Of a stretch of DNA of 64,000 nt, positions 52,068 through 61,588 are shown piece after piece. Source of the stretch: Rheinheimera sp. MM224 (GTDB lineage: Bacteria > Pseudomonadota > Gammaproteobacteria > Enterobacterales > Alteromonadaceae); contig NZ_OX352320.1 in assembly GCF_947090785.1 (NCBI RefSeq), forward strand, positions 4,329,001 to 4,393,000, written 5' to 3'. Both the position numbers and the translations under genes were made by a program. The notes under the pieces were generated by a model, which did not search any database, was not told the DNA's origin, and worked only from the letters and a program-made list of their open reading frames with translations. How positions within the stretch are numbered: the first letter of the stretch is position 1; each line of letters opens with the position of its first letter.

Positions 52068-53081
52068 TCAATCAGATAATGCGAATTCAACTAAACTACG
52101 GGTCACATTACCTTGCGCCATAATGGCAGATAAAGACGAAGCTGCACCTTGCTGCATTTGTACTTTCAGCTCCTGACTCACAGCAGAAACCTGCTGCTCA
52201 CTTTGCTGACTGTCTGCCATACGCAATGCGTTCAATTTGGCCACCAGCACCTGACGTTCAGACTGCACTTGCCGTATCATTTGCTGCAGCTTTTGCTGCA
52301 CCTGATTCAGTTCTGCCTGATAGGCCTGCTGATTTTCCATCTGCTGCGCTTGTTGTGCCAGTACACTCAGCTGCCCTTCAGGCTTTTGTAACCGCAACTG
52401 CACCGGATTGCCGGCAGCTATACGGATACCTTCGCCGTGCATTTGCCAGGGTTGACTCAATACATGACTCTGACCTGCTGCGGCGCTAAAAACCAGTGCA
52501 GCACCTTGCTGTTTTACATCAATCTGATGTTTGGCGAACTCTTGTTGCATCATCGTAAGAGCCGCATCGGCCGACTGCCCTGCCGGGAAACTCAATTGAA
52601 TTTTTTTCCCATCGGACAAGCCAATAGTCACTAACTCAGGTTGCTTACGTGGGCTTAATAAATCAATTTTACTGTTCAGTTGCCATTGGCTTGGACCAGC
52701 GGGCTGACTGCTTAACTGTAAAGCTGGGGTCAGAGCAGTATTTTTATGCTTTAACTGGGTTTCCAGCTGCTGCAATTGCTGGCTGATTTGCTGTTTCTGC
52801 CCAGCAGATTGCGGCAGCTCCAGTTGCTTTTTAAGTTGCTCAAGCTGCTGATACAACTGGCGGATTTGTTGTTCGGCCTGCTGATTTTTTGCTAACTGGC
52901 GTGACACATCAGCGCTGACACTCCAGCGGCTTAGGGTCTCCAGCTGTTGTTGCAAGGATCCATTGCGACTGGTACCAGCTTTTGTCGGTTCTGATTCGAC
53001 AGCCTGACTTTTAGCAGCTTTGCTCGCTGAATTCAGCGATGCAGTGCTACTGGTCAGTTGTTTCAGGCTATCGATTAGCAT
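52068..53081 (-). CDS. Unknown Gln-rich protein at the lafW position
   Basis: The 337-residue protein has a Ser/Ala-rich N-terminus and a long Gln-rich coiled coil (about residues 60-120). A domain near 155-215 has PELVTIGLSDGKKIQLSFPAGQSADAA, then a second coiled coil and the end ARSLVEFALSD-like tail. No signal peptide is present. It is not recognised. In Vibrio and E. coli secondary systems a gene named lafW occupies the interval between flgL and lafA; homology is not shown. It is the last gene of the flg operon, with a terminator directly after. Confidence 0.72.
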   Translation of the reverse strand: MLIDSLKQLTSSTASLNSASKAAKSQAVESEPTKAGTSRNGSLQQQLETLSRWSVSADVSRQLAKNQQAEQQIRQLYQQLEQLKKQLELPQSAGQKQQISQQLQQLETQLKHKNTALTPALQLSSQPAGPSQWQLNSKIDLLSPRKQPELVTIGLSDGKKIQLSFPAGQSADAALTMMQQEFAKHQIDVKQQGAALVFSAAAGQSHVLSQPWQMHGEGIRIAAGNPVQLRLQKPEGQLSVLAQQAQQMENQQAYQAELNQVQQKLQQMIRQVQSERQVLVAKLNALRMADSQQSEQQVSAVSQELKVQMQQGAASSLSAIMAQGNVTRSLVEFALSD

Positions 53082-53096
53082 GGTTCAAATTCCAAC

Positions 53097-53993
53097 TTAA
53101 ATTTTATTAAACAAGCTCAGCTGTGACACTGAACTGTACACTTTTAAGGTAGATTCATAAGACGCCAACGCATTGTTCATCTCAATATAAGCGGAAGGGT
53201 AATGCACAGCTGTTAAGTCATCCCGCAGGTTTTCAGTAAACAAAGCGATGTCGGTATTGGTAAATTCCAGCGACTCGAGTGAACTGACAATGCCACCTAT
53301 TTTAGTGATAGCAGCTGTGGTATCGCCCAGTACAGTGCTCAGCTTGTCCAGCATAGCCCGCGACTCATTTCCAGCGCCACCAGTAGGAGGAGTCTGCATC
53401 AAAGCCACATAATCCTGTAAATCATTCAGGAAAGTCGCACCTGGTGCTAAATCGCTGCCGACTATGTTGGCATCAACCAGGGTATTGGATGACACCGCAA
53501 CTTTACGCACCAAGGCATCGCCCTGATAAATGTATTGGCCAGTGGCATCTTTCACAAAAGGCTGCTGATCAATTTCACTACCCGCAAAAAGATAGTTGCC
53601 ATCGCCGTCTTTGGCATTTAATAAATCTGCGATACCCGGCATTAAAACCGCCAGTTCGTTGGCCATGGCTTTAAGCTCGTCTTCACCATAAGACGCATCT
53701 GCTGCGGCTGTGACTAAAGACTGAACGGACAACAGTAAGTTATTAATGCTGCTTAACTGAGTTTCCTGCTGACTTAAGGTATAAGTCACCAGTTCCATAT
53801 TTTTACCGTATTGCTCCAGCGAGGTCAGCTCAGAATCCAGCCGTAACACCAATACGCTGCCCAGCGGGTCGTCCGAAGGTTTGGTGATACGCTGATTGGT
53901 TGCCATCTGCACCGACAGCTGGCTGTATTTCTGACTGCTGGTCTGAATGTTCCGTATCGCTGTGTCATGGTACTGGCTGCTGCTTATACGCAT
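53097..53993 (-). CDS. flgL: Hook-filament junction protein FlgL (HAP3, lateral)
   Basis: The 298-residue protein begins MRISSSQYHDTAIRNIQTSSQKYSQLSVQMATNQRITKPSDDPLGSVLVLRLDSEL, the flagellin-like FlgL N-terminus. It ends ALASYESTLKVYSSVSQLSLFNKI. It connects hook and filament with FlgK. It follows flgK by 10 bp. Confidence 0.95.
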   Translation of the reverse strand: MRISSSQYHDTAIRNIQTSSQKYSQLSVQMATNQRITKPSDDPLGSVLVLRLDSELTSLEQYGKNMELVTYTLSQQETQLSSINNLLLSVQSLVTAAADASYGEDELKAMANELAVLMPGIADLLNAKDGDGNYLFAGSEIDQQPFVKDATGQYIYQGDALVRKVAVSSNTLVDANIVGSDLAPGATFLNDLQDYVALMQTPPTGGAGNESRAMLDKLSTVLGDTTAAITKIGGIVSSLESLEFTNTDIALFTENLRDDLTAVHYPSAYIEMNNALASYESTLKVYSSVSQLSLFNKI

Positions 53994-54003
53994 TTTATTA
54001 TCC

Positions 54004-55338
54004 TCAGAACATCATCATCAGGGTGTCAAACATTTGCCCGGCTGTACTAATAACCTTGGCATTGGCGTCATACAACTGCTGGTAATACAGTAAATTGGCC
54101 GCTTCTTCATCACGATTAACACCACTGATACTTTCACGAGAGGCCACTGCTTTATCATTCAGTACTTGTGAGGTTTTGACACTGGCCTGCACCTGTTTAC
54201 TCTGAATAGCCAGCTTACCGATCAGGCCGTCATAACCTGTAGCTACACCTTTCATCGAGTCGATGACATTCACCAGATTGCTGTTATCACCTTTACCACC
54301 AGCCGGGATCCAGCCCCCCATGCCATCATCAACCCGGCCACGGAAAGCAAGCTCGTCCTGCGTCAAATCCGGATTCAGCAAAATAGAACCTAATGGATCA
54401 GCCGGATTAAAAGTGAATAACGGCTGACCCACGTTGCCATTTAAATCAAAACCTTCTGCCAGCGCATCATTGACCCGAGTGGCAATATTGGTGACTAAGT
54501 TATTTAATTCAGTGCGGGCCGGGTCCAGTACTTCAGATTTAACCCGCAACAAGCCACCCAAACTACCCCCGGCCGACCCTGAAATCGAAAACTGCTGAGT
54601 ATTAAAAGTTGAGGTCACTTCAGTGCCAGCCACAGACAAAACAGCTGCCTTGCCAGACATCACCAGCGGTGCACCATTTAATGCGGAAATAGTCATGCTG
54701 CCATTATCTTCCTGCATGACTTCAACCTGCATATAAGCAGATAATCTGTTAATCGCCTGTTCGCGTGTATCCAACAAAGTGGACGCATCCCGACCCAAAG
54801 CCACTTCTTTGCTGATACTCTGATTTAAATCCGCCAATTCCTGCAGCACTGAATTGACGTTTTCAGTCACAGCGTCCAGTTCGAATTCAAGTTTACGCAC
54901 CTGACCTGTTAAAGCACCGTCCAGTTGCTGCAGATCCTGCACCATCGCATTAGCAGAAGAAATCACCTGCTGACGATAAGCCGGTGATTCAGGTGCAGAT
55001 AAAGCGGCGTTAAAAGCTGCGTTCAAATCAGCCACAGCATCATTCAGGTTTAATGAATCAGTACCTAATACTTCTTCCAGATAACCCAGATAATCCTGAT
55101 AACTTTCGTAATAATTTAAGTCGGACTGAGTCCGCCAGATATCAGCATTCAGAAAGTTATCCACCACTCGTTCAAACTTGGTGACTTTCACTCCGTTCAG
55201 CTGACCATCATTGGTTTGCAGTACCACAGTCTGGCGGCTATAACCTTTTACCGCAGCGTTTGATACGTTCTGGCTGACGGCATGTAATCCGGCATTGGCG
55301 GCGTTAAGTCCTGAGACTCCATTCGATAACATACTCAT
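54004..55338 (-). CDS. flgK: Hook-associated protein FlgK (HAP1, lateral)
   Basis: The 444-residue protein has the axial-family N-terminus (MSMLSNGVSGLNAANAGLHAVSQNVSNAAVKGYSRQTVVL). The C-terminus is SGVNRDEEAANLLYYQQLYDANAKVISTAGQMFDTLMMMF. Length is shorter than E. coli FlgK (547), as is common. It overlaps flgJ by 4 bp. Confidence 0.95.
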   Translation of the reverse strand: MSMLSNGVSGLNAANAGLHAVSQNVSNAAVKGYSRQTVVLQTNDGQLNGVKVTKFERVVDNFLNADIWRTQSDLNYYESYQDYLGYLEEVLGTDSLNLNDAVADLNAAFNAALSAPESPAYRQQVISSANAMVQDLQQLDGALTGQVRKLEFELDAVTENVNSVLQELADLNQSISKEVALGRDASTLLDTREQAINRLSAYMQVEVMQEDNGSMTISALNGAPLVMSGKAAVLSVAGTEVTSTFNTQQFSISGSAGGSLGGLLRVKSEVLDPARTELNNLVTNIATRVNDALAEGFDLNGNVGQPLFTFNPADPLGSILLNPDLTQDELAFRGRVDDGMGGWIPAGGKGDNSNLVNVIDSMKGVATGYDGLIGKLAIQSKQVQASVKTSQVLNDKAVASRESISGVNRDEEAANLLYYQQLYDANAKVISTAGQMFDTLMMMF

Positions 55339-55775
55339 TCAGTAGGCTCACTCTGACGTACTGGTACCTGGAGCGGTTGAGTTAAAGCCGCGGCACCATA
55401 ATCCTGATACATAGACTCAGCGACAGCTTTGGCCTCTGGCTTAAATTTATTTTCAGAATTTTCCGTTGCAGGCGAAAATTGCTGCACTATGTGCTCAGCC
55501 AAACCGGTTTTGCTGTTGCTGGCCATAGACTGAGCCATCTGACTGTCGTACATATCACGGAACATCACTTGCTGATCGCTGCTGAACATGCCTTCATCGC
55601 CGGTCAGCGCATCGCTGGCAGAACGCATATTTTTCAGCACCATTTGCAAAAATAAGGTCTCAAACTGTTCTGCTACCTGCTGCAAAGACTCGCTCTCCGA
55701 CTGGTTTTTACTGATCTGTTGGCTAAATTGGGGGTCAAAGGCCAGGTTCTGGCTCATCGCATCTATTTTCATCAT
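55335..55775 (-). CDS. flgJ: FlgJ rod-binding protein without muramidase domain (lateral)
   Basis: The 146-residue protein has only the N-terminal FlgJ rod-chaperone domain (ETLFLQMVLKNMRSASDALTGDEGMFSSDQQVMFRDMYDSQMAQSMA, near 40-90). The C-terminal peptidoglycan hydrolase domain found in E. coli FlgJ (313 residues) is missing, and no second ORF supplies it. Rod penetration must use a separate hydrolase. It overlaps flgI by one base and flgK by 4 bp. Confidence 0.9.
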   Translation of the reverse strand: MMKIDAMSQNLAFDPQFSQQISKNQSESESLQQVAEQFETLFLQMVLKNMRSASDALTGDEGMFSSDQQVMFRDMYDSQMAQSMASNSKTGLAEHIVQQFSPATENSENKFKPEAKAVAESMYQDYGAAALTQPLQVPVRQSEPTE

Positions 55776-56878
55776 CAGATCACCACCACATCTGCATCCA
55801 GAGCACCGGCTTTATCCAGCGCTAATAAAATAGACATCAGCTCTGTGGGAGTTGCTCCAAGGCTGTTCACTGCCTGAACTATAGTGTCGAGCGAGGTGCC
55901 TTCAGGCCACACCATCATATTGGCGTTTTGTTGAGTGACATCAACACTGCTATTTTGCAACGGCAGGGTTTCGCCCTGACTAAATGGCAAAGGCTGACTT
56001 GCCCCTTCCTGCTCACTGATGGTGATAGTTAAACTGCCATGACTGACTGCCGCACGTTTCACCCGTACTTCGTCGCTAATCACCACAGTACCTGTTCTGC
56101 TATTGAACACCACACGTGGCCGCTGCGAACCTTCTTCTACTGTTAAGTCCTGCAACATCGCCATAAAAGTGGTGCGGTTGTCGGCATCCCGTGGGGCGCT
56201 GATCACTAATTTTGACCAGTTTTCTGCCCGCGCTACTTTAGGACCAAACATCTCGTTAACTGCAGTCACCACGTTGCGGGCTGTTTTGTAATTTGGTTTT
56301 TTCAGGTTCAGCACTAAGTCGCCGTCCTGCTGCAGGTTTTCGATACTGCGCTCAATAATAGCACCGCCAGGAATAATGCCGGCTGTAGGAACGTTGACTG
56401 TCACCGAAGAGCCGTTTAAGCCTTCAGCTTTAATGCCACCCACTACTAAGTTACCTTGCGCCAGCGCATAAACTTTGCCATCCACACCCCGTAAAGGCGT
56501 TAACATCAAACTGCCGCCATGCAAACTCTTGGCATCGCCCAAAGACATAATAGTCACATCTATGGCCTGGCCCGGGCTAGCCATAGGTGGCAAGGTGGCC
56601 TGCACTGCCACAGCAGCGACGTTTTTAGATTTAGGTAAAGAAGCTTCATCCAGCTGCACACCAAATTGCTTCAACATATTGTTCAGCGACTGAGCCGCAA
56701 ATTTGATCTGGGCTTTGTCACCAGAGCCGGGTAAACCTACCACTAGACCGTAACCGACCAGTTGGTTGTCCCGCACGCCCTGAATATCAACAATATCCAA
56801 TAATGGGCGTGTGGCTGCCTGAGTCTGTTGACTCAGCAGCACCAAAATTACAGGGAGGATCAAACAAAACAAACGCAT
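55775..56878 (-). CDS. flgI: Flagellar P-ring protein FlgI (lateral)
   Basis: The 367-residue periplasmic protein has a signal peptide (MRLFCLILPVILVLLSQQTQA). The P-ring signature DIVDIQGVRDNQLVGYGLVVGLPGSGDK and later MLTPLRGVDGKVYALAQGNLVVGG follow. It forms the bushing in the peptidoglycan layer, so the cell is Gram-negative. Confidence 0.97.
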   Translation of the reverse strand: MRLFCLILPVILVLLSQQTQAATRPLLDIVDIQGVRDNQLVGYGLVVGLPGSGDKAQIKFAAQSLNNMLKQFGVQLDEASLPKSKNVAAVAVQATLPPMASPGQAIDVTIMSLGDAKSLHGGSLMLTPLRGVDGKVYALAQGNLVVGGIKAEGLNGSSVTVNVPTAGIIPGGAIIERSIENLQQDGDLVLNLKKPNYKTARNVVTAVNEMFGPKVARAENWSKLVISAPRDADNRTTFMAMLQDLTVEEGSQRPRVVFNSRTGTVVISDEVRVKRAAVSHGSLTITISEQEGASQPLPFSQGETLPLQNSSVDVTQQNANMMVWPEGTSLDTIVQAVNSLGATPTELMSILLALDKAGALDADVVVI

Positions 56879-56889
56879 AAAGTCACCCG

Positions 56890-57567
56890 TTAAAATAAAT
56901 TCAGGTAAGAAGAAAACAGCTTGGTGATCCAGCCAGGTTCAGCCGCATCGGCCATACTGCCTTTACCGGCATAGGTAATACGCGCATCAGCAATACGCTG
57001 TGAAGAAATACGGTTGGTGACGTCAATATCATCTGGCCTGACTATGCCTTGCAGACGAATATACTCATCACCCTGATTCAGTTTGATCCACTTCTCGCCA
57101 CGAATGGTTAAAGAGCCGTTTGGTAATACTTCGGTGACCCGTACAGTGATAGCGCCACGCAAAAAATTCTGCTGACTGGCACTGCTTTCGCCTTCGTAAT
57201 TCTGACCATTACGCAGTTGCATGGCTAAATCCGATACGTTGGCATTACCAAGTAAAGGCACACCCATATTAATATCAGTGCTGCGATCAATAGCGCTATC
57301 GGCACTTTTACTGGACTGAGTCCGCTCGTTCAGCTCCACCGTCAGAATGTCACCTACTCTGTAGGCTCTTTTGTCTTCAAATAAAGTGAACATATAAGAG
57401 TCAGCATACAAGCTGCCTTCACTGGCAGGTTCTGCCTGCTGGCTGACCATAGGATTTGCAGCGCCACGTTCCCAATCGGCATCATCCGCCAGAGGACTGT
57501 CAGGTTTAGAGCTGCAGGCCGTCAGGCTGAACAACACAAACACCAGGAGAAAACGTAGCATAGTCAA
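56890..57567 (-). CDS. flgH: Flagellar L-ring lipoprotein FlgH (lateral)
   Basis: The 225-residue protein has a lipoprotein signal (FVLFSLTACSS, lipidated Cys near 18). The FlgH core follows: ADSYMFTLFEDKRAYRVGDILTVELNERTQSSKSA and the closing SSQRIADARITYAGKGSMADAAEPGW. It forms the outer-membrane ring. It follows flgG by 4 bp. Confidence 0.96.
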   Translation of the reverse strand: MTMLRFLLVFVLFSLTACSSKPDSPLADDADWERGAANPMVSQQAEPASEGSLYADSYMFTLFEDKRAYRVGDILTVELNERTQSSKSADSAIDRSTDINMGVPLLGNANVSDLAMQLRNGQNYEGESSASQQNFLRGAITVRVTEVLPNGSLTIRGEKWIKLNQGDEYIRLQGIVRPDDIDVTNRISSQRIADARITYAGKGSMADAAEPGWITKLFSSYLNLF

Positions 57568-57571
57568 TTCC

Positions 57572-58357
57572 TTACATGCTTTGGCTGATGAAGTTCAGCA
57601 TATCGTCAGCCGCAGTCACCACTTTGGCGTTCATTTCATAAGCCCGCTGTACTGCAATCATATTGACCATTTCATCTACGACGCTGACGTTAGAACCTTC
57701 CAGCGTGTATTGCTGCAACTTACCCAGAGCTTCTTCACCTGGTATACCTTCAACCGCTTCACCTGAAGCGGCAGTGGCGCGATACAAATTACCGCCCAGC
57801 ACTTCCAGGCCTGCCGGATTAACAAAGTTGGCCGTTAAAATCTGCCCCAGATCCACTAACTCGTCCTGACCCGCAACTTTTGCCGTGATAGTGCCGTCTG
57901 TACCTATAGTGACCTTGGTCGCATCAGGTGGGATCACTATGTTTTGCGCTAGTGGCAAACCATTACCATTGGTAATTAAACCATCTGAGTTCAGATGAAA
58001 CTGGCCGTTGCGGGAATACAGCAATTCGCCATCTGTGTTTTCAATCTGAAAAAAGCCCTGACCATCAATGGCTACATCCATTTGGTTGCCTGTAGTCTCA
58101 GCACTGCCATCGGTAAAGATTTTCTGAGTGCCATTGACGCGCACACCAGTACCCACCTGAATACCGGACGGCACCTGGTTCAATTCATCTGCTTGAGTAC
58201 CTGGCTGGCGTTGCACCTGATAAAACAGGTCTTCGAACACTACCCGGTCTTTTTTAAAACCGACTGTATTGACGTTGGCCAGATTGTTGGAAATGGTGGT
58301 CATGCGCATATCCTGCGCTGCTAAACCTGTTTTACTGACCCATAAAGCTGAATTCAT
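57572..58357 (-). CDS. flgG: Flagellar distal rod protein FlgG (lateral)
   Basis: The 261-residue protein has the N-terminus MNSALWVSKTGLAAQDMRMTTISNNLANVNTVGFKKDRVVFEDL, diagnostic of FlgG. The C-terminus is GSNVSVVDEMVNMIAVQRAYEMNAKVVTAADDML. It forms the distal rod. Confidence 0.97.
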   Translation of the reverse strand: MNSALWVSKTGLAAQDMRMTTISNNLANVNTVGFKKDRVVFEDLFYQVQRQPGTQADELNQVPSGIQVGTGVRVNGTQKIFTDGSAETTGNQMDVAIDGQGFFQIENTDGELLYSRNGQFHLNSDGLITNGNGLPLAQNIVIPPDATKVTIGTDGTITAKVAGQDELVDLGQILTANFVNPAGLEVLGGNLYRATAASGEAVEGIPGEEALGKLQQYTLEGSNVSVVDEMVNMIAVQRAYEMNAKVVTAADDMLNFISQSM

Positions 58358-58370
58358 GATAATTGTCCTG

Positions 58371-59099
58371 TTAACCGCTAATCAGTTTGTTGCCGGATAC
58401 GGCCAGCTCATCTGCTGTTTTCATCATTTTGATATTCAGCTCAAACTGACGGCTGATATTCATGGTATTGACCATCTCTTCGACGGCATTGACGTTGGAA
58501 CCTTCCAGTACGCCCGAACGCAAGCTGATGTTTTCCGCCTGATCCAAAGGTTCCCCATCGAGAGCGCGGAATAAGCCATCAGCACCTTTCACCATCACTG
58601 TGTTGTCGGAGTCCACCAGCTTGATGCGTTCTTGTTGTTCAATCACACCACCGCCTACAGGCAACAGGTTTAAGGTACCGTCAGCGCTGATATCAATGTC
58701 GCCAAACTCTGGCAATTGAATAGCGGCAGCGCCACCCATCACAGCAAAACCATTAACAGTCAGCTCACCATTGGCGCCCACCTGCAACTCACCAGAGCGG
58801 GTATAAGCTTCATCACCATTGGCGTCCTGCACTGCAATAAAACCTTTATCGCTGACCGCTACATCCAGATCGCGGCCGGTCTCCATCATGGCGCCAGCTT
58901 GCAGATCGGTAGCTACAGGCATTAACTGCGCCTGAAAACGGGTGCGGTAACCTTCGCCTGTGATTTGCAGCGATTTGGCTTGCTCCATGTCGGCTTTAAA
59001 ACCAACGGTATTGACGTTCGCCAGGTTGTTCGCCGTGATACGAAGGGCGGTTTGAGCAAGCTCAGCTCCAGATACTGCGGTGTGGATCAAACGTTCCAT
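58371..59099 (-). CDS. flgF: Flagellar proximal rod protein FlgF (lateral)
   Basis: The 242-residue axial protein starts MERLIHTAVSGAELAQTALRITANNLANVNTVGFKADMEQA and ends LEGSNVNAVEEMVNTMNISRQFELNIKMMKTADELA. It lies between flgE and flgG, the usual order. Confidence 0.95.
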   Translation of the reverse strand: MERLIHTAVSGAELAQTALRITANNLANVNTVGFKADMEQAKSLQITGEGYRTRFQAQLMPVATDLQAGAMMETGRDLDVAVSDKGFIAVQDANGDEAYTRSGELQVGANGELTVNGFAVMGGAAAIQLPEFGDIDISADGTLNLLPVGGGVIEQQERIKLVDSDNTVMVKGADGLFRALDGEPLDQAENISLRSGVLEGSNVNAVEEMVNTMNISRQFELNIKMMKTADELAVSGNKLISG

Positions 59100-59123
59100 A
59101 AGCTAATCCTTAAAAGTCAGTTC

Positions 59124-60476
59124 TTACACAGCGTTAAACAGCACTTGCATCATTTCATCTGCAGTACTGATAGTTTTGGCGTTGGCTTGATAACTTTGCT
59201 GGAACGACATCAAATCAACCAGCTGCTTGCTGATATCGACGTTTGAGCCCATATAAGAGCCTGCTAAAATGGCACCAAAACTGCCTTCAGATGGCACACC
59301 TATTAAGGCCTCGCCAGATTTTTGGCTGGCATACCAGGTGGTGTTATTGGCGGTTTCCAAACCTTGTGGATTGGCAAAGTTAGCCAAAGCAATCTGGCCT
59401 TGTAGTTTCACTTCACCGTTAGAGAAAGTAGCGTAAACGCCACCATCTTCAGCCACAGCGACACCACTGAATTCACCTGAGGTATAACCGTCTGCTTTGT
59501 TTTCATACAAACCAAAAGCAGAACCAAACTGGGTACTTTTTACCAGGTCCAGTTTGATATTCATCGCCTCTGCGCCGTTGCCTGGTGTGAATGCAAAGTT
59601 CAGTTCACGTTTACTAGCAGGATCGGTCACGTTGTTATCTAAAGGAGGAGTCGATCCGTCCAAAGGCATTAACTGTCCTTTGCCATCAAAGGTCATCCGG
59701 GCGACATAGGCTGTATCCAGATTACCTTCGCTGTCTTTGGCTACAATTTCATTGGTACCGGCAGCAAGACCAAAAGCCGTAGCGTCCAATGGTTTCCCAT
59801 CCATGTAGTAGGTCACATCCCACTGATTTGCACCGGCATGGTTAAAATACTGGGTTAAGGTATGACTGTTGCCTAAAGAGTCAAAAACTTCGCTGGACTG
59901 AGAGTAGCTAAAAGCAGTGCCATCTTTAGGGTCAAAAGGGACTATGGCTGTTGCTGGTGGAACAATCACTTGCGTAGGCAATGGGATTACATCACTGCCG
60001 GAATTCAGATTGAGTGAGAAGTTAATATTGGTCGAAGCTTTAGCCGGAATATTAGCCGCTTCAATTTTCAGGTCAGTTAACAAACCTGGGACTAAATTAC
60101 CTTGTTCATCAATGCCATAACCCTGCAATTTATCGCCATTGTTGGTGACAATGCTGCGGTCACTGCCATCCATTTTAAACTGACCGGCCTGGGTGTACGC
60201 CAGACGACCATTTTCAGAGATGATAAAAAAGCCTTTGCCAGTGATGGCTAAATCCAGGCTTTGGCCCGTACCCACCAGATTGCCTGCTTTTTCAAAGTTT
60301 TCGCTGGTTGCAGACACATTGACACCACTGCGCTGGCCACCACTGTATAAAGCAGAAAACTCTGTGCTGGTAGTTTTGTAGCCTGCAGTACCTGCGTTGG
60401 CGATATTATTTGATGTCACTTCCAGTGCTTTTTGGGTCGAACTTAAGCCACTCAGGCCAATACTAAACATCGACAT
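59124..60476 (-). CDS. flgE: Flagellar hook protein FlgE (lateral)
   Basis: The 450-residue protein starts MSMFSIGLSGLSSTQKALEVTSNNIANAGTAGYKTTSTEFSALYSGG. The C-terminal part is GSNVDISKQLVDLMSFQQSYQANAKTISTADEMMQVLFNAV. Variable central domains form the hook surface. It follows flgD by 11 bp. Confidence 0.97.
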   Translation of the reverse strand: MSMFSIGLSGLSSTQKALEVTSNNIANAGTAGYKTTSTEFSALYSGGQRSGVNVSATSENFEKAGNLVGTGQSLDLAITGKGFFIISENGRLAYTQAGQFKMDGSDRSIVTNNGDKLQGYGIDEQGNLVPGLLTDLKIEAANIPAKASTNINFSLNLNSGSDVIPLPTQVIVPPATAIVPFDPKDGTAFSYSQSSEVFDSLGNSHTLTQYFNHAGANQWDVTYYMDGKPLDATAFGLAAGTNEIVAKDSEGNLDTAYVARMTFDGKGQLMPLDGSTPPLDNNVTDPASKRELNFAFTPGNGAEAMNIKLDLVKSTQFGSAFGLYENKADGYTSGEFSGVAVAEDGGVYATFSNGEVKLQGQIALANFANPQGLETANNTTWYASQKSGEALIGVPSEGSFGAILAGSYMGSNVDISKQLVDLMSFQQSYQANAKTISTADEMMQVLFNAV

Positions 60477-60487
60477 TATGCGGTTCC

Positions 60488-61165
60488 TTAACTCTGAGTT
60501 GTTTTAGACAACTGGTTGATATCAAAAAGGTAATGATTACCTAAGCCGTTGACCTGCAGGATGATGTCATCCGGTCCTGTGCCTACAGACACCCGTTCTA
60601 CTTCATTGGTCAGGTAGGTAGGCACTTGTTGTTTGGTGGTATTGAGCTGCACTTCAGCCTGTATGCTGTAAGCACCGGCTTTCTGTTCAGGAAAAGCAAA
60701 ACGCACTGTGCCTATCGCAGGGTTTTCCAGAGTAATTTCATCCGCCAAAGTGCCTTTACTGTCATATAAACGCACTACAACTCTGTCGACTTTGGCACCG
60801 AGGTTAAGAGCGCCTTCGACCTTATCTGCCTGCTCAAGCGACACTGTGTCGGCTTTTACATCCACTTTCTGACCGACCAGGCTGGTTGCTTCCATCGCCT
60901 GCATGCTTTGCATGTATTTGATTTGCTGGCCGGACTGAATATTGAGGTTCTCTAAACTTTCCACGCTGCTAAATTCTGCCAACTGGCTGACATACTCTGT
61001 GCCATCCATAGGATTCAGCGGATTCTGGTTGCTGATTTGTGCCACCAGCAGTTCCAGAAACATGCTGGATAAACCAGCTGCATCGGTTTTGCCATTGCTG
61101 GCAATTTGATCCGTTGATGTGGTGTTACGTACAGGTGAATTGTTATCCACAGCTGACATGGTCAA
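60488..61165 (-). CDS. flgD: Hook cap protein FlgD (lateral)
   Basis: The 225-residue scaffold protein has FLELLVAQISNQNPLNPMDGTEYVSQLAEFSSVESL near 30-70, the FlgD signature. A C-terminal FlgD-Ig-like domain follows. It caps the growing hook and is later displaced by FlgK. Confidence 0.95.
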   Translation of the reverse strand: MTMSAVDNNSPVRNTTSTDQIASNGKTDAAGLSSMFLELLVAQISNQNPLNPMDGTEYVSQLAEFSSVESLENLNIQSGQQIKYMQSMQAMEATSLVGQKVDVKADTVSLEQADKVEGALNLGAKVDRVVVRLYDSKGTLADEITLENPAIGTVRFAFPEQKAGAYSIQAEVQLNTTKQQVPTYLTNEVERVSVGTGPDDIILQVNGLGNHYLFDINQLSKTTQS

Positions 61166-61169
61166 CTCC

Positions 61170-61586
61170 TTATTGGCCCAGCTTCAGCAAACTTTGCTGC
61201 ATGCTGGAGACGCGGTTCATCACTTCCACAGAGGTCTGGAAAGCACGGGAAGCAGACATCATGTCAGCCATTTCAGCTACAGGATTCACGTTGGAATAAA
61301 ACACCATGCCATCTGCATTGGCGATAGGGTTATTGGGTTCAAAACGCTGTTCAACTGTGCGGTCTGATTTCACCACACCCAGGGTTTGTACCTGAGCGGA
61401 CATGGATTTGTTATCAAAGTCCTGAGTGTATAAAGCAGAAAACACCGGCTTGGTGGCGCGATAGGCTTCAGCCTCACTAGAGGCTGCAGTGTCTGCATTG
61501 GCTAAATTAGAAGCTACTGTGTCCAGCCGCATCACCTGAGCCCGCATCGCGCTGCCGCCTATGTCATAAATAGCGGAAAAAGACAT
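61170..61586 (-). CDS. flgC: Flagellar proximal rod protein FlgC (lateral)
   Basis: The 138-residue protein starts MSFSAIYDIGGSAMRAQVMRLDTVASNLANADTA. The C-terminus is NVNPVAEMADMMSASRAFQTSVEVMNRVSSMQQSLLKLGQ, the FlgC form of the axial motifs. It lies 4 bp after flgB's partner position and before flgD. Confidence 0.96.
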   Translation of the reverse strand: MSFSAIYDIGGSAMRAQVMRLDTVASNLANADTAASSEAEAYRATKPVFSALYTQDFDNKSMSAQVQTLGVVKSDRTVEQRFEPNNPIANADGMVFYSNVNPVAEMADMMSASRAFQTSVEVMNRVSSMQQSLLKLGQ

Positions 61587-61588
61587 GC

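Noticed and set aside
52713..52735. GGGGTCAGAG match to the REP-like core inside the gene at 52068
   Set aside because: Only about 10 bp, no inverted partner, and within coding sequence; likely chance.
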